DNA from: Occultella kanbiaonis
Lineage (GTDB): Bacteria; Actinomycetota; Actinomycetes; Actinomycetales; Beutenbergiaceae
Assembly: GCF_009708215.1 (NCBI RefSeq)
Contig: NZ_CP046175.1
Coordinates: 3,286,001 to 3,350,000, forward strand
Direction: 5' to 3'
DNA: 64,000 bases
Shown: positions 7,857 to 15,842 of the stretch, piece by piece
How the letters are laid out: every line of letters starts with the position of its first letter
Position numbering within the stretch: position 1 is the stretch's first letter
Notes under the pieces: model-generated
The model's input: only the letters and a program-made list of their open reading frames with translations
The model's database searches: none
What the model was told of the DNA's origin: nothing
Program-made: the position numbers and the translations under genes

Positions 7857-8504
7857 GTGCAGATCATCCTGACCGAGTACCTTGGCACGCTGTTGCGTGG
7901 TCTGGGGACGACGGCGGTGCTCACCGTCGTCGCGTTCGTCGCCTCCGTCGCGGGTGGCCTACTGATGGCCACGTTCCGGATCAGCCCGATCCCGCCGCTG
8001 CGGGTGGCGGGTGCGGTGTACGTGGAGATCTTCCGCAACGTGCCGCTGGTGAGCCTGCTGATCGTGGTGGTCTACGGGCTGCCGGAGATCAACCTGAACC
8101 CCGGTTTCGTGCCCGGGGTGATCATCGCGATGACGCTGGTCGGCACCGCGTTCGCCTGCGAGACGTTCCGCACCGGCATCAACGCGATCGGCGCCGGGCA
8201 GATCGAGGCGGCCCGCTCGATCGGGCTGACGTTCGGCGGCATCGTCCGCGAGCTGATCCTGCCGCAGGCCACCCGCACCGTGATCGGGCCGACCGTGACC
8301 CTGTTCATCGGGATCATGCTCAGCTCGTCGCTGGCCACCGTGGTGGGCGTGCGTGACCTGACCGGCACCGTCTCCTACATCAACAACAGGGAGGCGCTGG
8401 GGATCACCACGTTCCTCGTCGCGGCCGTGCTGTACGCGGCCATCTCCCTGGGCGCGGCGGCCTTCGGTGCCCGCATGGAGACACGGTTGCGGGTGCTGCG
8501 ATGA
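7857..8504 (+). CDS. Amino-acid ABC transporter permease (GluC-like)
   Basis: A 215-residue HisM/GlnP-type permease with about five membrane segments. The EAA loop is visible around residues 120-140 (GAGQIEAARSIGLTFGG). The GTG at 7857 is chosen because GAGGAG lies 6 nt upstream; the GTG at 7836 lacks such a site. It forms a heterodimeric channel with the next permease and should use a GlnQ/GluA-type ATPase. The stop codon region overlaps the next start by 4 bp (ATGA), so the two permeases are translationally coupled. Confidence 0.9.
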   Translation: MQIILTEYLGTLLRGLGTTAVLTVVAFVASVAGGLLMATFRISPIPPLRVAGAVYVEIFRNVPLVSLLIVVVYGLPEINLNPGFVPGVIIAMTLVGTAFACETFRTGINAIGAGQIEAARSIGLTFGGIVRELILPQATRTVIGPTVTLFIGIMLSSSLATVVGVRDLTGTVSYINNREALGITTFLVAAVLYAAISLGAAAFGARMETRLRVLR

Positions 8505-9358
8505 GCATGCAGCACGCGCTGTTCGACACGGTCGGGCCGAGGGCGCGCCGCCGGGTCGCCGTCGTCACCGTGATCTCCCTGGTGGCCATCGCCGGCCTGC
8601 TCGGCCTCGCCTACTACCAGTTCTATGCCAGCGGCCAGCTGGCGCCGTCGAAGTGGCGTGAGCTCCTGCAGCCGGCCACGATGCGCTACCTCGCCCGAGC
8701 CCTGGGCAACACCGGCCTGGCCGCCCTGGGCGCGGCCGCCATCGGACTGCCGCTCGGGTTGCTCCTCGCCGTCGGGCGGCTCTCCCACCGGGCGTGGTTC
8801 CGTTGGCCGGCGACCGCGGTGATCGAGGCGTTCCGGGCCGTGCCGGTGCTGCTCATCATCTACATCTTCATGTTCGCCCTGCCCCAGTACGGCATCAACC
8901 CGGACGTGTATTGGAAGCTCGTGATCCCGATCGGGCTGTGCGCGGCGGCCACCCTCGCCGAGGTGTTCCGGGCCGGCGTGCTCGCGCTGCCGCGGGGGCA
9001 GGGCGAGGCCGCGGCCGCCGTCGGGATGACCGGGCCGCAGGCGTTCCGGCTGGTGATCTTCCCGCAGGCGCTGCGGGTGGTCATCCCGGCGCTGGTGGCG
9101 CAGGCCGTGATCGTCGTCAAGGACACCGCGTTCGGGTACGTGGTCAGCTACAGCGAGCTGATGCAGAGCGGGCGGGTGCTGGTCGCGAACACCGGTGACC
9201 TGATCCAGACGTACCTGGTCATCACGGTCATCTACGTCATCGTGAACATCATCATTTCCCGGCTCGCCCAACGCCTCGACAGCGTGCTGGCCCGCAAGCG
9301 CGCCGGCGGCGGACGCCGGTTCACCGCACTGATCCCCGGGCGGTCCGCGATCCAGTAG
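8501..9358 (+). CDS. Amino-acid ABC transporter permease (GluD-like)
   Basis: A 285-residue HisM/GlnP-type permease. A cytoplasmic lead and first membrane segment (about residues 22-45) precede the core domain. The EAA loop appears as LPRGQGEAAAAVGMTGPQAF. The C-terminal tail is basic. The start overlaps the previous gene's stop (ATGA). It probably pairs with that permease as an asymmetric channel for a polar amino acid. No ATPase gene follows; the next gene is an unrelated cassette. Confidence 0.9.
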   Translation: MSMQHALFDTVGPRARRRVAVVTVISLVAIAGLLGLAYYQFYASGQLAPSKWRELLQPATMRYLARALGNTGLAALGAAAIGLPLGLLLAVGRLSHRAWFRWPATAVIEAFRAVPVLLIIYIFMFALPQYGINPDVYWKLVIPIGLCAAATLAEVFRAGVLALPRGQGEAAAAVGMTGPQAFRLVIFPQALRVVIPALVAQAVIVVKDTAFGYVVSYSELMQSGRVLVANTGDLIQTYLVITVIYVIVNIIISRLAQRLDSVLARKRAGGGRRFTALIPGRSAIQ

Positions 9359-9459
9359 CCGGTCGCCGATGGGGAGGTCGCCCCATAGCGCCCGGTCGGC
9401 CATTCTCGTAGCCTCTATGACGTCACGCCCGCCGCCGCTGGAACAGGGGAGCCAACCGA

Positions 9460-10218
9460 ATGCCCAATGAGGACCTGGATCGAGTCGCGGATCTGCGCGA
9501 CTCGATGGATCGGATGAGTCAACGGATCGAGGCGACCCAGGGCAACCTCGGCGCCTCTCGGGGCCAGGACCAGGCCGGTGTCGTCACGGTTCGCCTGAAC
9601 GACGACGGAATGTTCCTCGACGTGGCCGTGCTCGAGGCCTGGTCGGACGAGTACGAGGCCGACCAGCTGGGCGCCGCCGTCGTCTCCGCCTATGTGGCCG
9701 CGACCCTGGGACGGATCGAGCAGTGGTCCACCGGGATCGACGAGCAGGACGAACAACCGGAGCCACGCACCCGCCCGATGCGACCGCGGCACGAGGAGCT
9801 CGCCGCCCAGCTCGACGAGCTCGTCGGTGGCGAGTCCGACATCGACGCCACGGCGGCCACCCGGGGTCTGATCGCCCACCTCCAGGAGTTCCAGGGCATC
9901 CTGAGCTCCGCGGTGACCGCGATCGAGGCGCGGTCCCAGGAGCGGATCGTCGGCCACGACGGCCAGCGGCGGGTCGAGGTCGTCGTGGATGGCGCCGGCG
10001 GCATCGCCGAGGTGAACATCGATCCGGACTTCGCGGAGGACTCGCACGCCTTCAACATCTCGCGAGCGGTCACGGAGGCGATCAAGAACGCCCTCGCCGC
10101 GTCCGCCGCACAGTCGGCCGTCGCTCTGGCGCCGGTGGACGATCTGAACGCCATGGTCGCCAAGCTCAACGACCCGCGGGGCATGGCAGCCATCCTCAAG
10201 CCCGACACCTACAGCTGA
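9460..10218 (+). CDS. Tandem YbaB/EbfC-fold protein (EspL-like)
   Basis: A 252-residue acidic soluble protein. Two segments look like YbaB/EbfC domains: residues 5-90 (helix, then GVVTVRLNDDGMFLDVAV, then helix) and 112-225 (helix, then RRVEVVVDGAGGIAEVNIDP, then helix). They are joined by a Pro/Arg/Glu-rich linker. Ordinary YbaB proteins have one such domain and bind DNA. YbaB-fold proteins also occur as accessory genes in ESX/type VII loci (for example EspL). It is the first gene of a four-gene cassette, the next beginning 13 bp downstream with a good ribosome site. Two-domain reading: my pattern match; function: inference. Confidence 0.65.
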   Translation: MPNEDLDRVADLRDSMDRMSQRIEATQGNLGASRGQDQAGVVTVRLNDDGMFLDVAVLEAWSDEYEADQLGAAVVSAYVAATLGRIEQWSTGIDEQDEQPEPRTRPMRPRHEELAAQLDELVGGESDIDATAATRGLIAHLQEFQGILSSAVTAIEARSQERIVGHDGQRRVEVVVDGAGGIAEVNIDPDFAEDSHAFNISRAVTEAIKNALAASAAQSAVALAPVDDLNAMVAKLNDPRGMAAILKPDTYS

Positions 10219-10231
10219 AGGAGCACGAACC

Positions 10232-10543
10232 ATGACTCTCGAGGTCGCACTGGAGAACCTCGCCGCGGACACGGACACGTGGGCGTCGGCAGCGGACACG
10301 ATCACCACGATGTCGTCCTCGCTCGGTGGCCTCACCCTCGGTGAGTTCGTCTTCACGGGCAGGGGCTACGCGGCGGGTGTGGCGTACGAGGAGGTTCGGG
10401 CACATATGGAGAGCCTCACCTCCGACGGCGGGACCGAACTGAACGACACGGTGAGCACACTGCGCAAGATCCACGCCGACTACGCGGACAACGAGGCGGC
10501 CGCAACCGCCAGGTACAACGGCATGTGGACCTACGACGGCTGA
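10232..10543 (+). CDS. Small helical protein with YxxxE motif, possible type VII substrate
   Basis: A 103-residue protein predicted as helix (1-30), Gly-rich turn (31-47), helix (48-98). This is the size and shape of WXG100/EspC-type (DUF2580-like) ESX proteins. No WXG is present in the turn, but Y84-A-D-N-E88 near the end of helix 2 matches the YxxxD/E type VII export signal. AAGGAG lies 8 nt before the ATG. It follows the tandem YbaB-like gene and precedes a WXG-containing membrane protein. I infer a secreted partner or an ESX-like heterodimer component. No FtsK-type EccC ATPase is in the window. Confidence 0.6.
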   Translation: MTLEVALENLAADTDTWASAADTITTMSSSLGGLTLGEFVFTGRGYAAGVAYEEVRAHMESLTSDGGTELNDTVSTLRKIHADYADNEAAATARYNGMWTYDG

Positions 10544-10591
10544 CCCGACCGGCCCCGTAGCCACTCCGCACACTTCAGAAAGGCACTCCCC

Positions 10592-11293
10592 ATGAATCTC
10601 ATCGATGAAATCCTGAACCTGGTCCAAGAGATCCAGAACACGTGGCAACGCTTCGTCAACCTCGTCAACGGCGCCCTGTCCTCCGTGCCGGTGTTCCTCC
10701 AGTGGGTGATCGACAGCGTCAACCGGTTGTGGGAGCAGGTCGTGCAGATGTGGAACGACTTCTGGGAGGGCGTGAGCGACTTCCTGAGCCGGTTCGGGGA
10801 CCCGGGCGCGGTCGCGACGGCCAGCGCGGGCTGGACCAGCATGGTCTCGCAGCCGGCCGGCGAGGTCGCCGCAACGGTGACCACCGGACAGCTGTCCGCG
10901 GACGACGACGCCTGGTCCGGCGACGCCGCCACCAAGTACCGAACCCGGGCCGGTGAGCAGCAGGCCACGATCTCCGCGATCCGCGACGAGGTGGCGACGA
11001 AGGTGGTCGCCGCGCTGGACGGCATGAAGCTCGCGATGTTCGTGTTCTACGGCGCCCTGATCGCGGCGATCCTCGCACTGATCGGTGCGATCATCGGCGG
11101 CCTCGCCTCGTCGGCGACAATCGTCGGGATCCCCGCCGGGATCGTGATCATCATCGGAGCCGGTGCCATCGCGATCGGTGCGATCGTCGTGGCCGGCATG
11201 GTCTTCAGCGGGACCGCCGATCAGCGGGCCGGCGAGATGCGCTCGGCGATCACGAGCGCCAAGGTGACCAGTTGGCCGGAGTTCGTGGTCTGA
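10592..11293 (+). CDS. WXG-motif protein with two C-terminal membrane segments
   Basis: A 233-residue protein. The N-terminus (1-68) is a Trp-rich amphipathic helical region with seven Trp residues. Residues 74-145 form a helix-turn-helix unit with W108-S-G110 in the turn, as in WXG100 proteins. Residues 147-171 and 176-205 are strongly hydrophobic, Gly/Ile-rich membrane segments. A short soluble tail follows. WXG domains fused to membrane hairpins resemble type VII-associated cargo or PPE-like toxins, but no characterised family is recognised. AAAGG precedes the start. The stop is 1 nt from the next GTG. Confidence 0.62.
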   Translation: MNLIDEILNLVQEIQNTWQRFVNLVNGALSSVPVFLQWVIDSVNRLWEQVVQMWNDFWEGVSDFLSRFGDPGAVATASAGWTSMVSQPAGEVAATVTTGQLSADDDAWSGDAATKYRTRAGEQQATISAIRDEVATKVVAALDGMKLAMFVFYGALIAAILALIGAIIGGLASSATIVGIPAGIVIIIGAGAIAIGAIVVAGMVFSGTADQRAGEMRSAITSAKVTSWPEFVV

Positions 11294-11294
11294 C

Positions 11295-11750
11295 GTGATC
11301 TCGCTCCGGGCGGCCGGGATCGCCTACGCCGTCCTCGCCCTCACGATTGCAGCCGCGTCACTCTGGCTGCGGACGTTCCCCACCCCGCGAAGCAACGACG
11401 CGGACCAGCTCATCAGCATCATCGTCGCGGTCATCGCCGTCTCGGCGGCGGTGGCCGCGGTGGTGCTGTTGCTGGTCCTCGGTGCCGGGGCCAAGCCGAG
11501 CAACAGCGGCGTGGTCATCCTGGTGGCCGGAACCCACGGGGCGGTGACGCTGGTCTGCGTGATCCTGCTCGTGTTCGCCTTCATGCAGGGCGCCACGGCG
11601 ACCGGGATCGGCGTGATCGCGATCGTCATGAACGCCGGCAGCATCCTGCTGACCGTCCTCGCGACGCGTGGGCAGATGGGTCGCAACCGTCGGGCGATGG
11701 CCACGAGCCAGCAGCCCGGACCGCCGCGGCAGCAGCCCCCACGCGGCTGA
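11295..11750 (+). CDS. Small four-helix membrane protein
   Basis: A 151-residue protein starting with GTG immediately after the WXG protein's stop. It has four hydrophobic segments (about residues 4-22, 37-58, 70-92, 98-119) and a polar Pro/Gln-rich C-terminal tail. No conserved domain is recognised. The tight spacing implies co-translation with the WXG membrane protein, so it may be a partner, immunity or assembly subunit. This assignment is inference from context only. Confidence 0.6.
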   Translation: MISLRAAGIAYAVLALTIAAASLWLRTFPTPRSNDADQLISIIVAVIAVSAAVAAVVLLLVLGAGAKPSNSGVVILVAGTHGAVTLVCVILLVFAFMQGATATGIGVIAIVMNAGSILLTVLATRGQMGRNRRAMATSQQPGPPRQQPPRG

Positions 11751-11807
11751 CCGACCCACGCCCCGCCGTCGGGCATCGAACCCGATGTAAGGAAGTACGT
11801 CGCGCCG

Positions 11808-12143
11808 TCAGCGGGCCCGGTTGTGCGCGAGCGCGACCTCGAGCCACTCGGACAGCGCGGCCGCGGTGTCGAGGTGCGACGCGGAGACCGAGATCCAGCC
11901 CGGTCCCATCGTGCGTCCGGCGCCCATCTCCGCCTGCTCCGCGCCCGGCCTGGCGAGCAGCTCGTCGTGCCGCTCCGCGGGGACGCGGACCAGCAGGTCA
12001 CCCGGTTTCAGGGCGCTGACGACCATCGCGTCGTTCACCATGAACGACCGGCCCCCGAACATGGCGACCTCGCGGGTCGACGGCTCACCGGCGAGCAGGT
12101 CGCGGAGGCGGTCGATCAGCTCTGACTGGGGCGAATCACTCAC
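11808..12143 (-). CDS. TfoX N-terminal domain protein
   Basis: A 111-residue single-domain TfoX/Sxy-like protein (REVAMFGGRSFMVNDAMVVS, LLVRVPAERHDELL). In gamma-proteobacteria TfoX regulates competence; in actinobacteria these stand-alone N-terminal domains have no established role. GTG at 12143 is selected because GGAGGAG lies 7 nt upstream, excluding the longer 128-residue reading. The gene is convergent with the four-gene cassette to its left. Confidence 0.85.
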   Translation of the reverse strand: MSDSPQSELIDRLRDLLAGEPSTREVAMFGGRSFMVNDAMVVSALKPGDLLVRVPAERHDELLARPGAEQAEMGAGRTMGPGWISVSASHLDTAAALSEWLEVALAHNRAR

Positions 12144-12213
12144 GGTTCTCCTCCGACTCGACTTCGGCGCCGTGCCGCGTCGCACAACGACCATCCGTAC
12201 CTAGGATGCCGCG

Positions 12214-12519
12214 TCAACGCCCTCCGGGCCCGGTCGGGTCGAACTTCGCCGGGTCGGTGCGCTCGCCGGAGCGGAACAGCTCAAGGGCGGCGCCCGGTTC
12301 GACCGACGACGCATAGAACATGACCGACTCGTCGGCAGCCACGAACAGCGAGACCCCACCGCGCACGGGCTGGACCAGCAGGACGGCGTCTTCATCGGTC
12401 AACGCGAACGTCCGCAACGCGATCCCGGGCCACACCCGGTGCAGCAGCGCGGTACCGACCGCGACCAGGCGCCGCTGCGCGGGCGTGGCCGCGCCCTCCG
12501 AGAGTTCCAGCCGGGTCAT
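12214..12519 (-). CDS. Small protein of unknown function, coupled to a MOSC gene
   Basis: A 101-residue soluble protein not recognised from any family. Its ATG overlaps the MOSC gene stop (ATGA), so it is translationally coupled and probably works with or is co-regulated with that protein. The sequence contains alternating beta-strand patterns (DAVLLVQPVRGGVSLFVAAD) and a Pro/Gly-rich end. Coding potential is supported by the coupling and strong third-position GC. Confidence 0.6.
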   Translation of the reverse strand: MTRLELSEGAATPAQRRLVAVGTALLHRVWPGIALRTFALTDEDAVLLVQPVRGGVSLFVAADESVMFYASSVEPGAALELFRSGERTDPAKFDPTGPGGR

Positions 12520-13400
12520 CGGCCCGGCTCCGCCACCACGGTGTCCCCCACCCGCAGCCGCCCGCCGCCGAGCGGGACCAGCCGGGTGCCGAACCAGGTC
12601 GCACGGTCCCACCGGCGGTGCCGGGCCAGGGTCCGGATCGGCTCCTTGCCACCGGCGAGGGTCACCGGGTCGATCGTCGTCATCACGCACCTGTCACAGA
12701 TCTCCGAGGTCCGGAACTCGACGTCACCGATCCGCACCGTCGGCCAATCGTCCTCGGCGAACGGCTCCTCGCCGTCGATGACGACGTTCGGCCGGAACCG
12801 CAGCATGCTCAGCGGCGCGGCGACCGTGCGCGTGAGCGTGGCGAGGACTCCCGGCCCACTGACGTCGTCGGGGTCGAGTCCGGCGGGATCCGGCTCCCCG
12901 ACCTCGGCGTCGATCCAGTCCTGCAGCTGCGCCAGCGAAGCCTCCGACGTCAGCAGCAGCGGGCCGGCGTCGGCCAGGGTGAGCGAGTCCCCGGGGCGCC
13001 CGCCGTGCTCGTCGTCGATCGAGCGCACCGTCGGGTCTTCTTGCCAGACGAGTCGCACCGGCCGGCCCACCCGGGCGCTGATCCAGTCGCTCGCGCAGGC
13101 CTTCGCCGGTACGGCGAGTCCCTGCCTGGCGTGGCTGACCGGTACCGGTGTGGCGCCGCGTGGGCTCTGCACGGCGATGCTCCCGTAGTCCGCGTGGATC
13201 CGGATCGCGTCCGCCCCGATCGCCTCGGCGCGCAGTCCGAGCAGGGCGCGCAGCTCGCGGGCCGTGACCTTCTTCCCGGCCTCGTCGACGATGCCCCAGC
13301 GCCGATCTCCCGCCAGGCCCCACGGCTCGACCCGGGCCTCGGACACCGTCTGGCCGCCGAGGGACTTCACCGGGTAGACGCGCAACTGGGTGACCCGCAT
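12516..13400 (-). CDS. MOSC-domain protein (YcbX/mARC-like)
   Basis: A 294-residue protein. The N-terminus has the MOSC beta-barrel domain (MRVTQLRVYPVKSLGG) and the C-terminal half is the MOSC domain. The motif CDRCVMTTID holds the conserved cysteine that ligates molybdenum in mARC and YcbX. These enzymes reduce N-hydroxylated compounds such as N-hydroxylaminopurine. No ferredoxin domain is fused, so a separate electron donor is needed. The start was set at 13400 to match the family N-terminus. Confidence 0.9.
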   Translation of the reverse strand: MRVTQLRVYPVKSLGGQTVSEARVEPWGLAGDRRWGIVDEAGKKVTARELRALLGLRAEAIGADAIRIHADYGSIAVQSPRGATPVPVSHARQGLAVPAKACASDWISARVGRPVRLVWQEDPTVRSIDDEHGGRPGDSLTLADAGPLLLTSEASLAQLQDWIDAEVGEPDPAGLDPDDVSGPGVLATLTRTVAAPLSMLRFRPNVVIDGEEPFAEDDWPTVRIGDVEFRTSEICDRCVMTTIDPVTLAGGKEPIRTLARHRRWDRATWFGTRLVPLGGGRLRVGDTVVAEPGR

Positions 13401-13491
13401 GGGCCGATCCTCCCCCATCGCCGGCCCGGAGCGCCACGGTCGCGCCGGTCGTCCCACATGGCACCCGGCCCCGCGAGCCGGCCCACGGGGG

Positions 13492-14211
13492 TCAGGGGTC
13501 GCGGCGGATGAATCGGACGGCACCTAGGGTCCCGATCGCGACGAGCCAGGCGAGGGCCACGAGCGGGCCGGTCGCCGCCGTCAGCAACGTGTCCGTGTCG
13601 GCGTACAACTGCGACGCGGCCCGGTCCGGGAGCCAGCGCGCATGCTCGGTGAGACCGGCTGCCACGGGCGAGATGATCACCAGCAGGGCGATCATCGCGA
13701 CCAGCGCGGGCACGAGGTGCCGCAACGCCACGGCGACGGCGTGGGCGAGCAGGCCGATCACGGCGAGGTAAGCGATCGCACCGGCCAGGCGCCACGGGGC
13801 GCGCTCCGCCGTCAGGGTCACGTCGGTGGCGGTTGCCGCGATCGCGGCGGTAGCGAGCGCCGCGCCGATGCTCAGCGCCGCACCGATGCCGACGATGGCG
13901 GCAGCGGCCATGGTCTTGCCGGCCAGGGCGCGCGCACGGTCGGGTACCGCGACGAGCGTCGTGGCGATCTGGCGCCCGTCGTACTCATGGCCGGCCGGCA
14001 GCACACCGAGCAGGATGATCCCGACCTGCACGAACGGGACCGCGGCCAGGACGAGCTCGACGACGGACGACGGCGTGCCCTGGGCCGCCGCGGACGCGGC
14101 GAGCGCGGCGGCGATGACGACCCCGGTGACGACCGTGCCGATGAGTGTGACCGCGATGACCGGCAGCGTCCGGAGCTTGTCCAGTTCCGCGGCCAGGACC
14201 CGTGCGCCCAT
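13492..14211 (-). CDS. ABC-2 type exporter permease
   Basis: A 239-residue integral membrane protein with six hydrophobic segments and the N-terminal AAELDKLRTLPV segment typical of ABC-2 permeases that begin on the cytosolic face. Its ATG shares one base with the stop codon of the preceding permease (TGATG), which rules out the apparent long open frame running to 15021. With the neighbouring permease and ATPase it forms an exporter of unknown substrate. It is the last gene of the operon. Confidence 0.85.
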   Translation of the reverse strand: MGARVLAAELDKLRTLPVIAVTLIGTVVTGVVIAAALAASAAAQGTPSSVVELVLAAVPFVQVGIILLGVLPAGHEYDGRQIATTLVAVPDRARALAGKTMAAAAIVGIGAALSIGAALATAAIAATATDVTLTAERAPWRLAGAIAYLAVIGLLAHAVAVALRHLVPALVAMIALLVIISPVAAGLTEHARWLPDRAASQLYADTDTLLTAATGPLVALAWLVAIGTLGAVRFIRRDP

Positions 14212-14999
14212 CACGCGTCGCGGCGGCGGAAGACGATGGCCGCGACCGCCAGGAGCAGCACGGTCCACGCGGCCATGACGAGCGCACCGGGGCCGGCGGC
14301 CAACCCACCGTCGACGGTGTCCACACCGGCGAACAGTCGTCGGCCGGCGAGGTCGGGCAGCCAGTGCGCCAGTGGGGTGAGGTTGGTCAGCAGCAGGGAG
14401 ACCGACACCACCGAGCTGTTCGCGATCAGCACGATCGGCGCGATCAGCCCGCTGCGGGTCAGCAGGGTGACGGCAACGGCGATGAGCCCGGTGAGCGTCC
14501 AGTAGAGGGCGCCGCCGAGGCCGCGCAGCAGCGCCTGCTCGGGCGTCACCGTCTCGGTCGCGGCGCTGCCGATGACCGCGTTCGCGATCCCCACGGTGGT
14601 GGGCAGCGTGACGGCGGCGACGGCGATCACGAGCAGGACGAGCACCGTCACCTTCGCGGCGAGCAGGCTCACCCGGCGTGGCATCGCGGTCAGGGTGGCC
14701 GTGATCTGCCGCCCGGCGCCGGCGTCGGCGGCGTTCGCGGCGTACTCGCTGCTGATCATGACGACGCCGAGGACGACCGCACCGACGGTGCCGAGCGGCA
14801 TCGCGGCGAACGCGGCCTCGAACGCCGACGTGTTCGCCACCCGCTCCGGCGTGCCGGCGTCGATCGCGGACCGGGTCGTCACGGCATTGAGCACCGTGAT
14901 AGCGATCGAGCCGAGCACCGCGACGCCGATACCCGCCCAGGCTGCGGGCAGCGTCACGGTCTTGCGCAGTTCCGCCGCGAGCAGGCCGGCCACCCTCAT
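14211..14999 (-). CDS. ABC-2 type exporter permease
   Basis: A 262-residue membrane protein with about six membrane segments, similar in layout to the next permease (LLAAELRKTVTLPAAW start). The start overlaps the ATPase stop by 4 bp (ATGA). It has a large extracytoplasmic loop after the first segment (about residues 40-60). The two permeases are probably a heterodimer driven by the upstream ATPase; the substrate could be an antimicrobial or lipid, as for DrrAB-like systems, but this is not determined. Confidence 0.86.
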   Translation of the reverse strand: MRVAGLLAAELRKTVTLPAAWAGIGVAVLGSIAITVLNAVTTRSAIDAGTPERVANTSAFEAAFAAMPLGTVGAVVLGVVMISSEYAANAADAGAGRQITATLTAMPRRVSLLAAKVTVLVLLVIAVAAVTLPTTVGIANAVIGSAATETVTPEQALLRGLGGALYWTLTGLIAVAVTLLTRSGLIAPIVLIANSSVVSVSLLLTNLTPLAHWLPDLAGRRLFAGVDTVDGGLAAGPGALVMAAWTVLLLAVAAIVFRRRDA

Positions 15000-15709
15000 C
15001 GGTGCGCTCCCCCGTCGCCACCGGTGAGGGCGAAGAACGCGTCCTCGAGCCGGTCGTACCCGGCGGTGAGCTCGGCGAGGGTCCCGGTCGCCGCGATCCG
15101 CCCGCCCGCGATGACCACGAGGTCGTCCGCGACGTCGGCGACCTCGGCCATCAGGTGGCTGGAGAGCAGCACGGTGCCACCCGCGGCGGCCTGGTCACGC
15201 AGCAGAGCGCGCATCCAACGGATGCCCTCCGGATCCAGCCCGTTGACAGGCTCGTCCAGGACGAGTGCTCGCGGCTCACCGAGCAGAGCCGCCGCGAGCC
15301 CGAGCCGCTGTCCCATGCCCAGCGAGAGCCGCCCGACCCGGACCCTGGCGGAGGACGCGAGCCCGACCTGGTCCAGCACCTCACCGACCCGGCGGCGGTC
15401 GATGCCGTTGCTGCGGGCCAGCCAGGCCAGATGGTCGCGCGCCGTCCGGGCGCGGTGCGCCCCGGAGCCGTCGAGCATCGACCCGACCGTGCGGAGCGGG
15501 TCGCGCAGGCTCCGGTACGGACGGCCGCCGACCAGGGCGGATCCGCCGTCGGGCCGGTCGAGCCCGAGCAGGATCCGCAGGGTGGAGGACTTGCCGGCGC
15601 CGTTCGCGCCCAGGAACGCGGTGACGCGGCCCGGGCGGGCCTCGAAGCCGACGTGATCGAGCACGGTCCTGGTGCCGTGACGTTTGACGAGTTGATCGAT
15701 GAGGAGCAT
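14996..15709 (-). CDS. ABC exporter ATPase (DrrA/CcmA-like)
   Basis: A 237-residue ABC ATPase. Walker A is GANGAGKSS, the signature region is LSLGMGQRLGLAAALLG (LSGGQ degenerated to LSLGM), Walker B is ALVLDEPVNGLDP, and the H-loop lies in LLSSHL. This pattern is that of the DrrA/BcrA drug- and lantibiotic-export group. An alternative ATG exists at 15718. It is divergent from a histidine kinase/response regulator pair, the classic arrangement for inducible exporter systems. Confidence 0.9.
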   Translation of the reverse strand: MLLIDQLVKRHGTRTVLDHVGFEARPGRVTAFLGANGAGKSSTLRILLGLDRPDGGSALVGGRPYRSLRDPLRTVGSMLDGSGAHRARTARDHLAWLARSNGIDRRRVGEVLDQVGLASSARVRVGRLSLGMGQRLGLAAALLGEPRALVLDEPVNGLDPEGIRWMRALLRDQAAAGGTVLLSSHLMAEVADVADDLVVIAGGRIAATGTLAELTAGYDRLEDAFFALTGGDGGAHR

Positions 15710-15776
15710 GCCCACCATCCGATCGCGGGCGCTCCCGGCCGGCATCGGCCCGTGGTCCGGACGTGGCCGGCCCGCC

Positions 15777-15807
15777 TCGGACCCCGGTCCGTCAGACCCG
15801 GGTCCGA
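15777..15807. promoter_or_regulatory. Inverted repeat in the exporter/two-component intergenic region
   Basis: TCGGACCC (15777-15784) and GGGTCCGA (15800-15807) are perfect 8-bp inverted copies with a 15-bp spacer, just upstream of the kinase -10 (TAGACT, 15830-15835). This is a candidate site for the adjacent LuxR-type response regulator. Confidence 0.45.
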
Positions 15808-15842
15808 TGTGCGAGCGCGACGGGGAACCTAGACTCGGCCGG

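Noticed and set aside
13492-15021. Single 509-residue permease
   Set aside because: Its first half is Arg-rich nonsense antiphase to the real upstream permease; the TGATG overlap at 14211 shows two separate genes.
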